From: Bacteroidota bacterium
GTDB taxonomy: Bacteria > Bacteroidota > Bacteroidia > Bacteroidales > JAAYUG01
Assembly: GCA_029571215.1 (NCBI GenBank)
Contig: JAKPTE010000016.1
Coordinates: 1-64,000, forward strand
DNA length: 64,000 nt
Direction: 5' to 3'
Program-made: the position numbers and the translations under genes
Notes under the pieces: model-generated
Database searches by the model: none
Seen by the model: only the letters and a program-made list of their open reading frames with translations
What the model was told of the DNA's origin: nothing
In this document: piece after piece, positions 8,270-17,756 of the stretch
Position numbering within the stretch: position 1 is the stretch's first letter
How the letters are laid out: each line of letters opens with the position of its first letter

Positions 8270-10267
8270 ATGGCATTTTCTGCAATCATCAAGGCAGGTC
8301 TTCTCTGCATACCGGCATTGATTTTTCTGGTACCGAAGAGTTGGAAATACCTGCTTACCCTTATTCTGGTCCTGGCAGGAGCAGTTCTAACAATGATCTG
8401 GAGCATTCCCCTTTTAACAGATTTTACTAATACCGTTGGAACAAAAATAATCCCTCTCGTCAGCGAAGGGAAACTGGTCCTTACCATTGACAGGCTTAGT
8501 GCCTTTTTTATTTTCGTGATCAACCTTACCGTAATAACGGGTATTTTATATGCTTACGGATATTTGAAACCATACCGGAACTCCAAAAGTAATATTCAGC
8601 TTTCCATCCATTACTTTTCATATCTTCTATTGCATTATTCCATGCTGTTGGTGGTGATGCTGAGAGACGGGCTAGCCTTCCTCATCGCGTGGGAGATAAT
8701 GGCTGTTTCTTCCTTTGCTCTGGTGATTTTCGATGCTGAAGATAAGGCCACCTTAAAGACCGGGATACGGTATCTTGTGCAGATGCACATCGGTATGTTT
8801 TTTCTTCTCATGGCGTTTCTTATTGCAGGAAAGGAAACCGGAACAGTCGGATTTGATTCTGTAGGAACCTATTTTTCATCGCATCCGAATTTTGGCCTGT
8901 TCCTTCTGTTCTTCATTGGATTTGGAATAAAAGCAGGCTTTTTATTTCTGCACACATGGCTTCCTGATGCGCATCCGGCAGCACCATCGCATGTTTCAGG
9001 TGTTATGTCGGGCGTTATGATAAAAATGGGCATTTATGGGATACTGCGGGTAGTTTTTCAGGTACAGAATGATTTCCTGTCTATTGGACTCACCATACTC
9101 ATTGTTTCAATTCTCTCAGGCATTTTGGGAGTAATGATGGCCATAATGCAGCACGATATAAAAAGGCTCCTTGCCTATCACAGCATCGAAAACATTGGCA
9201 TTATTGGTATAGGAACAGGACTGGGGGTTATCGGATTGGCTATTCAGAATCCCTTTCTTATTATCACAGGATTCGGTGGCGGGTTATTGCATGTGCTGAA
9301 TCATTCCCTTTTCAAATCACTGCTTTTCTTCAGTGCCGGAACGGTCTATCAGGCAACCCACACCAGGAATATAGAGCATCTGGGCGGGTTAGCAAAAAAA
9401 ATGCCATGGACTGCCTTGTTTTTTCTAATAGGATCTTTAGCTATCTGCGGATTACCTCCTTTTAACGGTTTCATTTCGGAATATCTCATTTATATTGGAA
9501 TGTTCAGAAGCCTTGCCCACTCATCCATGTACCAGTCCATCATACTTATATCCACTATCGTCGCTCTGTCATTGATTGGAGGACTAGCTATCTTCTGTTT
9601 CACGAAGGCATTTGGCATAATTTTCCTTGGAGAAGCAAGAACAACCAAAGCGGATGAAGCAACCGAAGCCAGATTCACATCCATTCTGCCGCAGTTCATT
9701 CCGGTGTTGTTCATCATTTCGATAGGGCTTCTGTCGGCTTGGTTTGCACAGCCTGTTTTCTCAATTGTTCAGGAGGCAACGCCCCATCCGGAAACAATCA
9801 TCCTGACGACCCCGGTTTTGGAAGACCTGAGAAGTATCAATTTTGCCGGAGGAATTTTCATCGGGCTGGTCATACTCATTTTACTATACCGGCAACGACA
9901 CCTCAAAAGCCGCCACATTGCCTACGAACCGACCTGGGGATGCGGGTACACGGCAGTTACTCCTAAACAACAGTACACTGCCACTTCTTTTGTATACAAC
10001 TACAACCATTTGGCAAAGCCCCTTCTTCAGACCAGGAAGATTATGGAAGAAATAAGGGAAGATGAAATTTTTCCGGAAAAAAGAACCTTCGTATCGCATA
10101 GTGAAGACCTAATCAGGAAATACCTGGCAGATAAACCTGCCAACTGGCTACTTTCCCTGCTCAAACGTATAGCCGCCATGCAGACAGGAAAGATACAGCA
10201 TTATATTCTGTATGCTTTTCTTTTTATGCTGCTTGTTCTGATTTTAACTTACTTAAAAATACTATGA
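8270..10267 (+). CDS. HyfB/HycC-like antiporter subunit of a hydrogenase-related complex
   Basis: Large Mrp-antiporter/NuoL-like membrane subunit (665 aa), predicted to move H+ or Na+ in the membrane arm. Channel motifs are conserved: AWEIMAVSSFAL (the key Glu of TM5), GFGIKAGFLFLHTWLPDAHPAAPS (Lys and broken helix TM7), QHDIKRLLAYHSIENIG (TM10 region) and LNHSLFKSLLFF (TM12 Lys). The C-terminus has the HyfB-type extension with the CGYTA element (EPTWGCGYTAVTPKQQY) and a last membrane helix. It is the first gene of a six-gene unit and overlaps the next by 4 bp. NuoL proper would carry the long lateral helix and sit among nuo genes, which is not the case here. Confidence 0.9.
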   Translation: MAFSAIIKAGLLCIPALIFLVPKSWKYLLTLILVLAGAVLTMIWSIPLLTDFTNTVGTKIIPLVSEGKLVLTIDRLSAFFIFVINLTVITGILYAYGYLKPYRNSKSNIQLSIHYFSYLLLHYSMLLVVMLRDGLAFLIAWEIMAVSSFALVIFDAEDKATLKTGIRYLVQMHIGMFFLLMAFLIAGKETGTVGFDSVGTYFSSHPNFGLFLLFFIGFGIKAGFLFLHTWLPDAHPAAPSHVSGVMSGVMIKMGIYGILRVVFQVQNDFLSIGLTILIVSILSGILGVMMAIMQHDIKRLLAYHSIENIGIIGIGTGLGVIGLAIQNPFLIITGFGGGLLHVLNHSLFKSLLFFSAGTVYQATHTRNIEHLGGLAKKMPWTALFFLIGSLAICGLPPFNGFISEYLIYIGMFRSLAHSSMYQSIILISTIVALSLIGGLAIFCFTKAFGIIFLGEARTTKADEATEARFTSILPQFIPVLFIISIGLLSAWFAQPVFSIVQEATPHPETIILTTPVLEDLRSINFAGGIFIGLVILILLYRQRHLKSRHIAYEPTWGCGYTAVTPKQQYTATSFVYNYNHLAKPLLQTRKIMEEIREDEIFPEKRTFVSHSEDLIRKYLADKPANWLLSLLKRIAAMQTGKIQHYILYAFLFMLLVLILTYLKIL

Positions 10268-11184
10268 ACAGTGCAGGTATTATAGCTGTATTTATGGCAG
10301 CCCTTATTTTCCCGGGCATTATACTTCGTACCAAAAGTATAGCTTCAGGCAGAAAAGGGCCTGGAATATTTCAGCCTTACAAAGACATCAGCGTACTTTT
10401 AAAAAAAGGAAGTATTTTCAGCACAACCACGGGCACCATATTTCAGATTGCTCCGGCCATAACCCTGGCTTCCCTTCTGTGTGCCGCCTTTTTCATCCCC
10501 TTTGGAAAATATGGAGCGCTGATCTCCTTCGACGGTGACTTTATTTTTTTCTCTTATATTATTGCCCTTGGAAGATTTTTTTCGATCATTGCTGCCCTTG
10601 ATACAGGAAGCAGTTTTGAAGGAATGGGGGCAAACCGTGAAGCCTTTTTCTCCATGCTGCTCGAACCAGCTTTCTTTATTCTGATGGCATCCTTTGCCAT
10701 GGCTACCGGATACACATCATTTACAGATATTTTTATTAATTTCTATCTCTCAGGGAATAATTTCATGCTGATTTTCGGTCTTCTGGGAATTTTTGTCTTT
10801 CTTCAGACAGCCATGGTCGAGAACTGCCGCCTGCCGGTTGATGATCCCAAGACCCATCTGGAACTGACTATGATTCATGAAGTGATGATTCTGGACAACA
10901 GCGGTTTTGACAAGGCTCTCATTCACCTTGGCACCTATCTTAAGTTTGCCCTGTACGGTCTTCTCATCTTCAACCTGGCCGTACCCCCTGCATGGACATT
11001 GCCTGTCCAGATAGCCTGTTTCCTCGTTATCCAGGTTGTACTTGCCGTGATAGTTGGTTTAATTGAATCATTCAGGGCAAGAAACAAAATGAATAAGAAT
11101 CCAAAGTACATTTTAACCATATCAGGAGTTGCATGGATTGCATTTATTGTTATCCTGCTGGTTGGTGAACGGTTTATAAATTAA
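10264..11184 (+). CDS. HyfC/HycD-like (NuoH-like) subunit
   Basis: Membrane subunit of 306 aa homologous to NuoH/HycD/HyfC, which links the peripheral arm to the antiporter modules. Several hydrophobic helices are present. The conserved loop ENCRLPVDDPKTHLELTMIHE matches the family signature at the peripheral-arm interface, with the acidic residues kept. The start ATG overlaps the hyfB-like stop (ATGA-type), implying translational coupling. Adjacent hyfB, E, F, G and I homologues support the assignment to a group 4 hydrogenase-related complex, not respiratory complex I. Proton-path acidic residues look intact even though the redox subunits downstream do not. Confidence 0.9.
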   Translation: MNSAGIIAVFMAALIFPGIILRTKSIASGRKGPGIFQPYKDISVLLKKGSIFSTTTGTIFQIAPAITLASLLCAAFFIPFGKYGALISFDGDFIFFSYIIALGRFFSIIAALDTGSSFEGMGANREAFFSMLLEPAFFILMASFAMATGYTSFTDIFINFYLSGNNFMLIFGLLGIFVFLQTAMVENCRLPVDDPKTHLELTMIHEVMILDNSGFDKALIHLGTYLKFALYGLLIFNLAVPPAWTLPVQIACFLVIQVVLAVIVGLIESFRARNKMNKNPKYILTISGVAWIAFIVILLVGERFIN

Positions 11185-11189
11185 CTGAC

Positions 11190-11804
11190 ATGATCAATTA
11201 CCTGATTGTAGCATTTGCTTTGACTCTGGTTTACTTTGCTTCAGCTGAAAGAATCATAACCTATATTCGGCTGATCAGGCTTCAGGGGTTGTTATTATGC
11301 GGCATTGCATTGTTTGAACTCAGTGAGATCAATCTTGGCAATCTCTTGTTTATCATTTCAGAAACGCTGCTTTTTAAAACCTTTATGATGCCGTTTCTGC
11401 TTTCGAAAATTGTTGATAATTCAGGCGTAACAAAAGTACATCGACTGGCAATGCCGGCTTTTTACACATTGCTGATTTCGATAATTTCCCTGCTAATAAG
11501 CGTTGTACTGGCAGCTTCGATAATGAATAATTACGTAAGCATTATTTATATGACAATTGCGTTGTTTGCGCTATTCACAGGGCTGATTCTCATTGTCACT
11601 CACCGTTTGATTGTTTCCCATCTTATTGGGTTCATGATCATCGAAAATGCTGTGTTCTTTTTCTCACTGGCTATGGGCAGCAAAATGCCTATGCTGATCA
11701 ATGTGGGGATTCTGCTCGATATTTTTGTCGGCGTTCTGATTCTTGGCTTTTTTGGGTTGAGACTGAAAGCACATACAAATGAACTTACCAGATTAAAAGA
11801 CTGA
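11190..11804 (+). CDS. HyfE-like small membrane subunit
   Basis: A 204-aa hydrophobic protein with about six predicted helices, matching HyfE (a fusion-like relative of NuoK/MrpC) in size, hydropathy and operon position between HyfC- and HyfF-like genes. It contains charged residues in otherwise hydrophobic helices (for example HRLIVSHLIGFMIIENAVFFF), as expected for ion-path subunits. It starts 5 bp after the hyfC-like stop and ends 2 bp before the next gene. Direct motif support is weaker than for its neighbours, so the name rests mainly on context. Confidence 0.8.
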   Translation: MINYLIVAFALTLVYFASAERIITYIRLIRLQGLLLCGIALFELSEINLGNLLFIISETLLFKTFMMPFLLSKIVDNSGVTKVHRLAMPAFYTLLISIISLLISVVLAASIMNNYVSIIYMTIALFALFTGLILIVTHRLIVSHLIGFMIIENAVFFFSLAMGSKMPMLINVGILLDIFVGVLILGFFGLRLKAHTNELTRLKD

Positions 11805-11806
11805 TT

Positions 11807-13234
11807 ATGGGACTTTTCGCTTTCTTTGCTTTTTCGGTTCTTCTGGCTATCCTGTCCTTATTGGTCCGGAACAAATTCATGACCCGGATTTTCATGCTTC
11901 TTTTTTCAGCCACACAAATCATCCTAACTGTTTATGCATGGAAAAACATCGGAAAAACCGAGCTTATATATTTCACTTTTAACTATGCCGGAGTATTGCT
12001 GATGTCGGTACTGGCATTTCTGATTCTTCCGGTAGCATATCACAGTTTTATATATGTTACCGATGACGATACCCGTAAGTACAGCATTTATCATTCGTCG
12101 CTCATTGCATTGATAACCTTCATGACGGGAGCGTATCTGGCAAACAATATGACGGTTCTGTGGATTTTTGTGGAAGCCACCACGTTGGCCGTTGCTGCCC
12201 TGATCTACCATGACAGAACAGAAATAGCCCTGGAGGCAACGTGGAAATATGTTTTCATTTGCTCTACGGGAATTGCACTTGCCTATCTGGGAATTCTGTT
12301 TCTTGGGTTTATTTATGGTCGCGATGATGCAGCAAGTCTGTCGTTTGAAGACTTGTCCGGAATGATTAACAGGGTAAATCCTCTTTACCTCAAAATTGCC
12401 TTCCTCTTTGTCCTGGTAGGTTTCAGTACCAAAATGGGACTTTTCCCTATGCACACGGTTACGATTGATGCCCATTCTGTTGCTCCTCCCCCCATCAGCG
12501 CGCTTATTTCAACAACCCTCATGAATGTGGGATTTATTGCAATTTTTCGCGTATATACTCTTTTTGCCAGTTCTCCGATTCTGGGGTTCATGAACAATGC
12601 CCTGATCCTTTCGGGAGTATTGTCATTACTGATTGCTGCAGGCTACATGCTGAAAGCAAAACATATAAAGCGAATGCTGGCATACTCAAGTCTGGAAAAC
12701 ATGGGACTGGTAGCCATAGCACTCGGTATTGGTGGCCATGCCTATTACGGTGCACTATTATTGCTTGTTCTCCACTCCCTGGTAAAATCAGGCCTTTTCT
12801 TTCAGATGGGGCAATTGCATCGTGTTCTCCATACCTTTAAACTTGATGAATCAGGAAAATACATGAATGCCTACCCTGCCGGAGCCCTGGTGTTAATAAC
12901 AGGAATGATTCTGATTCTCGCTTTCCCTCCTTCCGGAATGTTTCTGGCTGAATTTTTCATTTTCAAGGGGATGATCTTTCAGGGCAGATGGATACTGGCT
13001 GTTATTGTCATGGTACTGATCAGCTTCATTATTTATGCAATGAGCACAAGAATTCTGCATATCGTCTATTCAGAACCAAAAGAATATACGATGCAGCTGC
13101 CGCCGGGAAAGGTGAACCCTGCGGAGACAATCACCCAATTCCTGTTCTTTGCAGTGGTTATTGTTCTTTGTTTTGTCCAGCCACCTTTTCTCGCCGAAAT
13201 AATCAATAAAAGTTTCTTTATGCTTCCAAACTGA
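11807..13234 (+). CDS. HyfF-like antiporter subunit
   Basis: Second Mrp/NuoN/NuoL-like antiporter module (475 aa). Conserved motifs include WIFVEATTLAVAALIY (Glu of TM5), GFSTKMGLFPMHTVTIDAHSVAPPP (Lys and broken helix), KHIKRMLAYSSLENMG and LHSLVKSGLFF. The DAHSVAPPP sequence is characteristic of HyfF-type subunits, compared with DAHPAAPS in HyfB. The operon thus has two antiporter modules (HyfB-like and HyfF-like) and no HyfD-like third module. It is tightly spaced on both sides (2 and 5 bp). The predicted role is ion translocation in the membrane. Confidence 0.9.
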   Translation: MGLFAFFAFSVLLAILSLLVRNKFMTRIFMLLFSATQIILTVYAWKNIGKTELIYFTFNYAGVLLMSVLAFLILPVAYHSFIYVTDDDTRKYSIYHSSLIALITFMTGAYLANNMTVLWIFVEATTLAVAALIYHDRTEIALEATWKYVFICSTGIALAYLGILFLGFIYGRDDAASLSFEDLSGMINRVNPLYLKIAFLFVLVGFSTKMGLFPMHTVTIDAHSVAPPPISALISTTLMNVGFIAIFRVYTLFASSPILGFMNNALILSGVLSLLIAAGYMLKAKHIKRMLAYSSLENMGLVAIALGIGGHAYYGALLLLVLHSLVKSGLFFQMGQLHRVLHTFKLDESGKYMNAYPAGALVLITGMILILAFPPSGMFLAEFFIFKGMIFQGRWILAVIVMVLISFIIYAMSTRILHIVYSEPKEYTMQLPPGKVNPAETITQFLFFAVVIVLCFVQPPFLAEIINKSFFMLPN

Positions 13235-13239
13235 GAAAA

Positions 13240-14757
13240 ATGAACAGGAAGTATCTTGATATCAAAGCCAATCCGGCCATTTGTAATACCGAGGATATAC
13301 CGGTATTGCCTTACCATGAGTTTAATGACGTTGTCAGCGGAATTCTTGCGGAGGAGTCAAATCATTGTTTGGCGTACTTTGCAGTTCCTACAGGGGAGAA
13401 TCTGCAGTTTTATATTGCCATTGCTGATGATACGAATAACAGTATTATCCTTACGTCTTTTACTGCTGAAAGAAAAAGTGCGGTTTTCCCATCGCTGGCT
13501 GCAAAATTCTTTCAGCTTCACGGTTTTGAAAGGGAAATTCATGAAAATTACGGGATTCAGTTTGAAGGACATCCCTGGTTAAAGCCGGTACGGTTTCCGT
13601 TTAACCGCTATAATCAGGATTCGGTCATAGAAAATTACCCATTTTATTCTATTGAAAGCGAAGAACTTCATGAGGTTGGAGTAGGACCTGTTCATGCCGG
13701 TGTAATTGAACCAGGCCATTTTCGCTTTATCTGCAATGGGGAAAAAGTACGGCATCTGGAAATACAGCTTGGATATCAACACCGGGGCATAGAACATTTA
13801 ATGCTGACAAAGAATTCACCCCTTCAGCGCTGCATTCTTGCAGAGAATATTGCCGGTGATACAGCTGTAGGACATGCACTTGCCCATGCCCAACTGATTG
13901 AGATTCTGAGTGAACCGGTAGCAAATGAAACGCTGCACATTGAGCGCTGTATCGCTCTTGAAATGGAACGAATAGCCGTTCACATCGGAGATACGGCAGC
14001 TTTATGCGGGGATGTTGCTTACCAGCTCGGCCAGGTAGTATGTGAAGCCCTGAGAACAACTGTTATAAATACCACCCAGTTATGGTGTGGTAATAGGTTC
14101 GGAAAAAGCCTGATACGTCCGGGAGGATCAAATTTTCCCCTGACGGAAGAAGTAGCAAACAATATTCTGAAAATGCTGGAAGACACAGGAAGACGGTATG
14201 TTGAAATGACAGATCGGATATTGACTCTTCCCAGCGTACTGGCTCGTTTTGAAGATATAGGAACAGTCTCCAGGGAACAGGCGCTGAAGCTTGGCCTGGT
14301 TGGGATGGCTGCCCGATCCTCAGGTTTATTAAGAGACATCAGGATTTCACATCCGTTTCAGTTCTACCGAAATTTTGAAGTACATCCGGTATATCATTCT
14401 TCCGGAGATGTTCTGGCGCGTGCACTCCAGAGAAAAAAGGAAGTGGAAGAATCCATCAGAATTATACAAAGCCTGATTACCAGATGGAAAGAAAGTAAAA
14501 CTACCGTTTCGAGACCTGTTTATCATGACCGGCTTCGGCCTTCATCTCTTGCCGTTTCCCTTACCGAAGGATGGAGAGGGGAGATTTGCCATGTTGCCAT
14601 GACAAATGCACAAGGAGAAATACAACAGTACAAAATAAAGGATGCCTCTTTCCATAACTGGATGGCTCTTGCTTTAGCAGTTCGAAATCAGGAAATATCC
14701 GATTTCCCTTTGTGTAATAAAAGCTATAACCTTTCGTACTGCGGACATGATTTATAA
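13240..14757 (+). CDS. HyfG-like (NuoC-NuoD fusion) large subunit lacking NiFe ligands
   Basis: Homologue of the group 4 hydrogenase large subunit, with an N-terminal NuoC-like domain (about 1-130; GFEREIHENYGIQFEGHPWL) and a NuoD/large-subunit domain (about 150-505; VGPVHAGVIEPGHFRF, GYQHRGIEHLM). The first Ni-binding CxxC (ERICGxC in hydrogenases) aligns with ENIAGDTAVGH (202-212), so both cysteines are replaced by Ala205 and Thr208. The C-terminal DPCxxC aligns with SYNLSYCGHDL, keeping only Cys501. A [NiFe] site is therefore not possible in the normal form. No hyp maturation genes or C-terminal protease tail are seen. This is the signature of Ehr (energy-converting hydrogenase-related) complexes, not of an active hydrogenase or a NuoCD. 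Confidence 0.88.
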   Translation: MNRKYLDIKANPAICNTEDIPVLPYHEFNDVVSGILAEESNHCLAYFAVPTGENLQFYIAIADDTNNSIILTSFTAERKSAVFPSLAAKFFQLHGFEREIHENYGIQFEGHPWLKPVRFPFNRYNQDSVIENYPFYSIESEELHEVGVGPVHAGVIEPGHFRFICNGEKVRHLEIQLGYQHRGIEHLMLTKNSPLQRCILAENIAGDTAVGHALAHAQLIEILSEPVANETLHIERCIALEMERIAVHIGDTAALCGDVAYQLGQVVCEALRTTVINTTQLWCGNRFGKSLIRPGGSNFPLTEEVANNILKMLEDTGRRYVEMTDRILTLPSVLARFEDIGTVSREQALKLGLVGMAARSSGLLRDIRISHPFQFYRNFEVHPVYHSSGDVLARALQRKKEVEESIRIIQSLITRWKESKTTVSRPVYHDRLRPSSLAVSLTEGWRGEICHVAMTNAQGEIQQYKIKDASFHNWMALALAVRNQEISDFPLCNKSYNLSYCGHDL

Positions 14758-14778
14758 ACCGTCTGAAAAGAAAGCACT

Positions 14779-15531
14779 ATGCTGAAAGAAATAAAGATTC
14801 TGAAGAGTCATGGAGTACAATATGTAAAAGACCTGCGAACCCAGAAAGTGGCTGAAAGGTTCAGAGGCCGCCCGATCATTTCGAATGATATAACCGATGA
14901 AGAAAAGAAACAGGCAGCTGCACTGTGCCCTGTGGGAGCCATTGACCCGACAAAAGGATCTATTGATCTTGGGCGGTGTGTTTTTTGCAATGAGTGTGCC
15001 TTCGCCCTACCTGACAAAATTCACTTTACAAACGATTACAGGATTGCCACCAACCGCAGGGAAGATTTAATCATTCAGCCTAGAGGTGATCTGCCTCTCA
15101 GACTCAAGGAATCCGAAATAGTACCGCAAATAAGAACCTTCTTTAAGGGATCACTGAAATTGAGACAGGTTTCTGCAGGAGGCGACAATTCGTGTGAGAT
15201 GGAACTTAACGCGGCCGGCAACGTCAATTTTGACATGGGCAGGTATGGGATTGAATTTGTGGCTTCACCCCGTCATGCTGACGGTATTGTCATTACAGGA
15301 CCCGTAAGCAAAAATATGGTAACAGCCCTCCGGATAACGTATGATGCCGTACCTGACCCGAAAATTATTATTCTGGTAGGCACGGATGCCATCAGCGGAG
15401 GCCTTTTTGCTGACAGTCCTGCCATAGACAGAAGCTTCATTGAAAACCACCGGATTGATTTGTACGTACCAGGAAATCCTGCCCATCCGCTCACTTTTAT
15501 TAATGGACTGATGGATCTCCTTGGCATTTGA
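14779..15531 (+). CDS. Ferredoxin-HyfI fusion small subunit with degenerate cluster site
   Basis: A 250-aa protein joining a ferredoxin-like N-domain to a NuoB/HyfI-like domain. Cys50 (ALCPVGA) with Cys67, Cys70 and Cys73 (RCVFCNEC) can ligate one [4Fe-4S] cluster. The second cluster of a normal HyfH-type ferredoxin is missing, since CxxxCP has become CAFALP. In the NuoB-like part the four ligands of the proximal cluster are mostly lost. The GGDNSCEME segment keeps only Cys139, GTDAISGG has Asp203 and VPGNPAHP has Asn233 where cysteines are expected. The fold signatures around them (ASPRHADGIVITG, DLYVPG) are well conserved, so this is selected change and not decay. It is the last gene of the operon, 21 bp after the hyfG-like gene. 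Confidence 0.85.
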   Translation: MLKEIKILKSHGVQYVKDLRTQKVAERFRGRPIISNDITDEEKKQAAALCPVGAIDPTKGSIDLGRCVFCNECAFALPDKIHFTNDYRIATNRREDLIIQPRGDLPLRLKESEIVPQIRTFFKGSLKLRQVSAGGDNSCEMELNAAGNVNFDMGRYGIEFVASPRHADGIVITGPVSKNMVTALRITYDAVPDPKIIILVGTDAISGGLFADSPAIDRSFIENHRIDLYVPGNPAHPLTFINGLMDLLGI

Positions 15532-15575
15532 AGATAATCGCCGGTAATTGTAATTTTAGTTTTTACTGCAGAAAA

Positions 15576-17630
15576 CTATCGTCTTATCCCTATACAGTAA
15601 TACCCATTCCTAAGAGGTGTGGTTTCCAGAAATCCTTCCTTCTCGTTTCCGCTCACCTGAGCCGGAAGCACCTGCCAGCTGTCCCTGCGGTCTTTTCTGT
15701 AAAGCAGAACGAGAGCATCCATGCTGGTTCCTTCAGGAATTTCGCTGATGCTCCTTGTAAAGAAAAACCTTCCGGTAAGGTTCTGAAAAGGAGTACAAAC
15801 CACACTGATCCGCCAGTATCGCTCTGGAGAAAGCCTGATATTTCCCTTTTTCAGGATACGGCCCGAAGGAGGTATAAAATGCTGTTCCGCACGCACCCAT
15901 GCAGAGTCGGGTGACATCTGGTTAAAGGCTGAAAAATAGGAAGCCCTGAAAAAATGATCTCCTCCCCCTTCGATGATTTTGCTTTCTTCAACCGAGGCAT
16001 CGGCCATCTTTTCGTCCGGGTCCATGACAATGGCAAGCGGACGGAATGAAAGTTCAAACGAAAGCATGCCGGGATTGCCAGTCCAATGTGCCGGAAAAAC
16101 ATGCATCCTCCAAAGGCTGTCCAGTACCCCAATTTCTGTTCTGACGGATTCCTGAGGAATATAGGTACCCCGCAGCCTTTGATTTACAAGAATGCTGACT
16201 TGCCAGCGACCATCCCGCCACGTGGTGCGCACGGAATCAATTTCAAGATCATTGAATCCTTTTCCGTACACCCAGAAATGAAAAAAGGATTTCAGGTCCG
16301 TTCGGGTTTCCCTGGAAATAAACTGTTCAAATTCATGCACCGAACAATTCCTGAATGCATACTGCACAAGGTATTTTTTTATGGCAGAAAAGAAAAGACT
16401 GTCGCCCAGATACCCCCTGAGGTTATGCACCACAAGGGAACCCTTGTCATAAATCGTACTTCCATATGTAAGTGAGTGAGGTAAACCGTATAGCGGAAAG
16501 TATCCTCCATCAGTAACATGGGTAGCAACAAGTACCTCCAACTGGTTTTTGCGGACGTAATCACGAAATGCCGTTTTTCCGTACAAGCCTTCCGTTACAA
16601 TTGCCTCACAATAGCTGGCCCAGCCTTCGTTAAGCCACATGTCCGCTTCGGAAGCGCAGGTTACCAGATTGCCAAACCAGTGATGGGATAATTCGTGGGC
16701 ATAGAGGGTTACGAACTGGTTACTGCCATCCACTGTATTACGGGCCAGAGCAATGTTGGTAGCATGTTCCATGGCACCGTGGTTAAAAGGAACAATTACA
16801 TATCCAATTCTATCCCATGCATAGGGAGTAAAACGGGTTTCAAAAATCTGCATCCACCGGGGAAGTTGCTGAAACGACGCAGCCGTTTTCATGCTGTCTT
16901 CAGGAAGACAATAGATTTGCCAGGGTATGCTGCGCTGCAAACCATGGTACAATCCTTCCAACCTGACATACCGGCCAACTGCCACCGAAGCAAGGTATGT
17001 CGGTATAGGCTGCTTCATTTCCCAAGCCCAGGTATAATAACCAGGTTCTGATTCCCTTTTTCCGCATAAGGTTCCGTTGCACACTGCCGTGTAACCTTCC
17101 GGAATTGTCACATGGAAGGTATAGGTTGCCCGGTCGGTAAAATTATCAATGCAGGGAAACCACACGCGACCGAAATTGGGAGGCACTGCATCCATACCAA
17201 TTCCATAATTGAATGCTTCGTCTCCGGCAAAGAAAAAACCGCCCCAGCGCTTATCCCGCAAAGGTGTTCCCCGGTAGTAAATTGCAAGCGTCACTGTATC
17301 AGCCGGAGTGAGCTTCCCGGAAAATGTACCGCGAATAATTTCTTTTTCCTGATAAAACCTCACATTTTTCAGTGCCGGCGATGTTACCGAATCAACTTGC
17401 AACCCGGCAAGGTCAAAAGCAAATGACCCCTGATTGCCTCTGGGATAAACACACTTAATTACGGTAAAACCTTCCAGTTTCTTATCCTGAAGATTCCGTA
17501 ATGTAAGATGAATGGAATAGTTTAATACATCAACCGAATCGCGATAATTCACTTGTATTCCGTGTGATTCCGGCCTGAGAAGCTGACATGGGGAAAACAG
17601 AATAAGGATGGCAAATAGTATCAGACGCAT
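15576..17630 (-). CDS. Secreted M1-family zinc aminopeptidase
   Basis: Peptidase M1 (gluzincin) with signal peptide MRLILFAILILFSPCQ. The zinc site HELSHHWFGN is followed by the Glu ligand in WLNEGWASYCE at the normal spacing. The exopeptidase motif GAMEN appears as GAMEH (FNHGAMEHATN), a substitution seen in some members but worth noting. The length of 684 aa is shorter than E. coli PepN and matches the compact bacterial M1 peptidases without the long C-terminal helical domain. It is convergent with the hydrogenase-like operon (44-bp gap) and divergent from the DUF1992 gene. It likely acts on peptides in the periplasm or outside the cell. Confidence 0.92.
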   Translation of the reverse strand: MRLILFAILILFSPCQLLRPESHGIQVNYRDSVDVLNYSIHLTLRNLQDKKLEGFTVIKCVYPRGNQGSFAFDLAGLQVDSVTSPALKNVRFYQEKEIIRGTFSGKLTPADTVTLAIYYRGTPLRDKRWGGFFFAGDEAFNYGIGMDAVPPNFGRVWFPCIDNFTDRATYTFHVTIPEGYTAVCNGTLCGKRESEPGYYTWAWEMKQPIPTYLASVAVGRYVRLEGLYHGLQRSIPWQIYCLPEDSMKTAASFQQLPRWMQIFETRFTPYAWDRIGYVIVPFNHGAMEHATNIALARNTVDGSNQFVTLYAHELSHHWFGNLVTCASEADMWLNEGWASYCEAIVTEGLYGKTAFRDYVRKNQLEVLVATHVTDGGYFPLYGLPHSLTYGSTIYDKGSLVVHNLRGYLGDSLFFSAIKKYLVQYAFRNCSVHEFEQFISRETRTDLKSFFHFWVYGKGFNDLEIDSVRTTWRDGRWQVSILVNQRLRGTYIPQESVRTEIGVLDSLWRMHVFPAHWTGNPGMLSFELSFRPLAIVMDPDEKMADASVEESKIIEGGGDHFFRASYFSAFNQMSPDSAWVRAEQHFIPPSGRILKKGNIRLSPERYWRISVVCTPFQNLTGRFFFTRSISEIPEGTSMDALVLLYRKDRRDSWQVLPAQVSGNEKEGFLETTPLRNGYYCIGIRR

Positions 17631-17756
17631 TTCGCAGGAGATTGACTATTTTTACAGGGGTAAAAATAAACTTTTGGCAGCAAAAACAATCAACCGATAT
17701 TGGTTAGTAATACGCAAGGTTCCTGCCGGATGAACCTGTCCATTCAGCACGATGCA

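Noticed and set aside
8270-15531. Reading the operon as respiratory complex I (nuo) or an active formate hydrogenlyase
   Set aside because: Subunit set and motifs are Hyf-type, NuoE/F/G are absent, and the cysteines needed for an active hydrogenase are missing; no formate dehydrogenase gene is adjacent.
15528-15914. Plus-strand 128-aa ORF
   Set aside because: It is a shadow of the M1 peptidase gene on the minus strand, whose catalytic motifs are clear.
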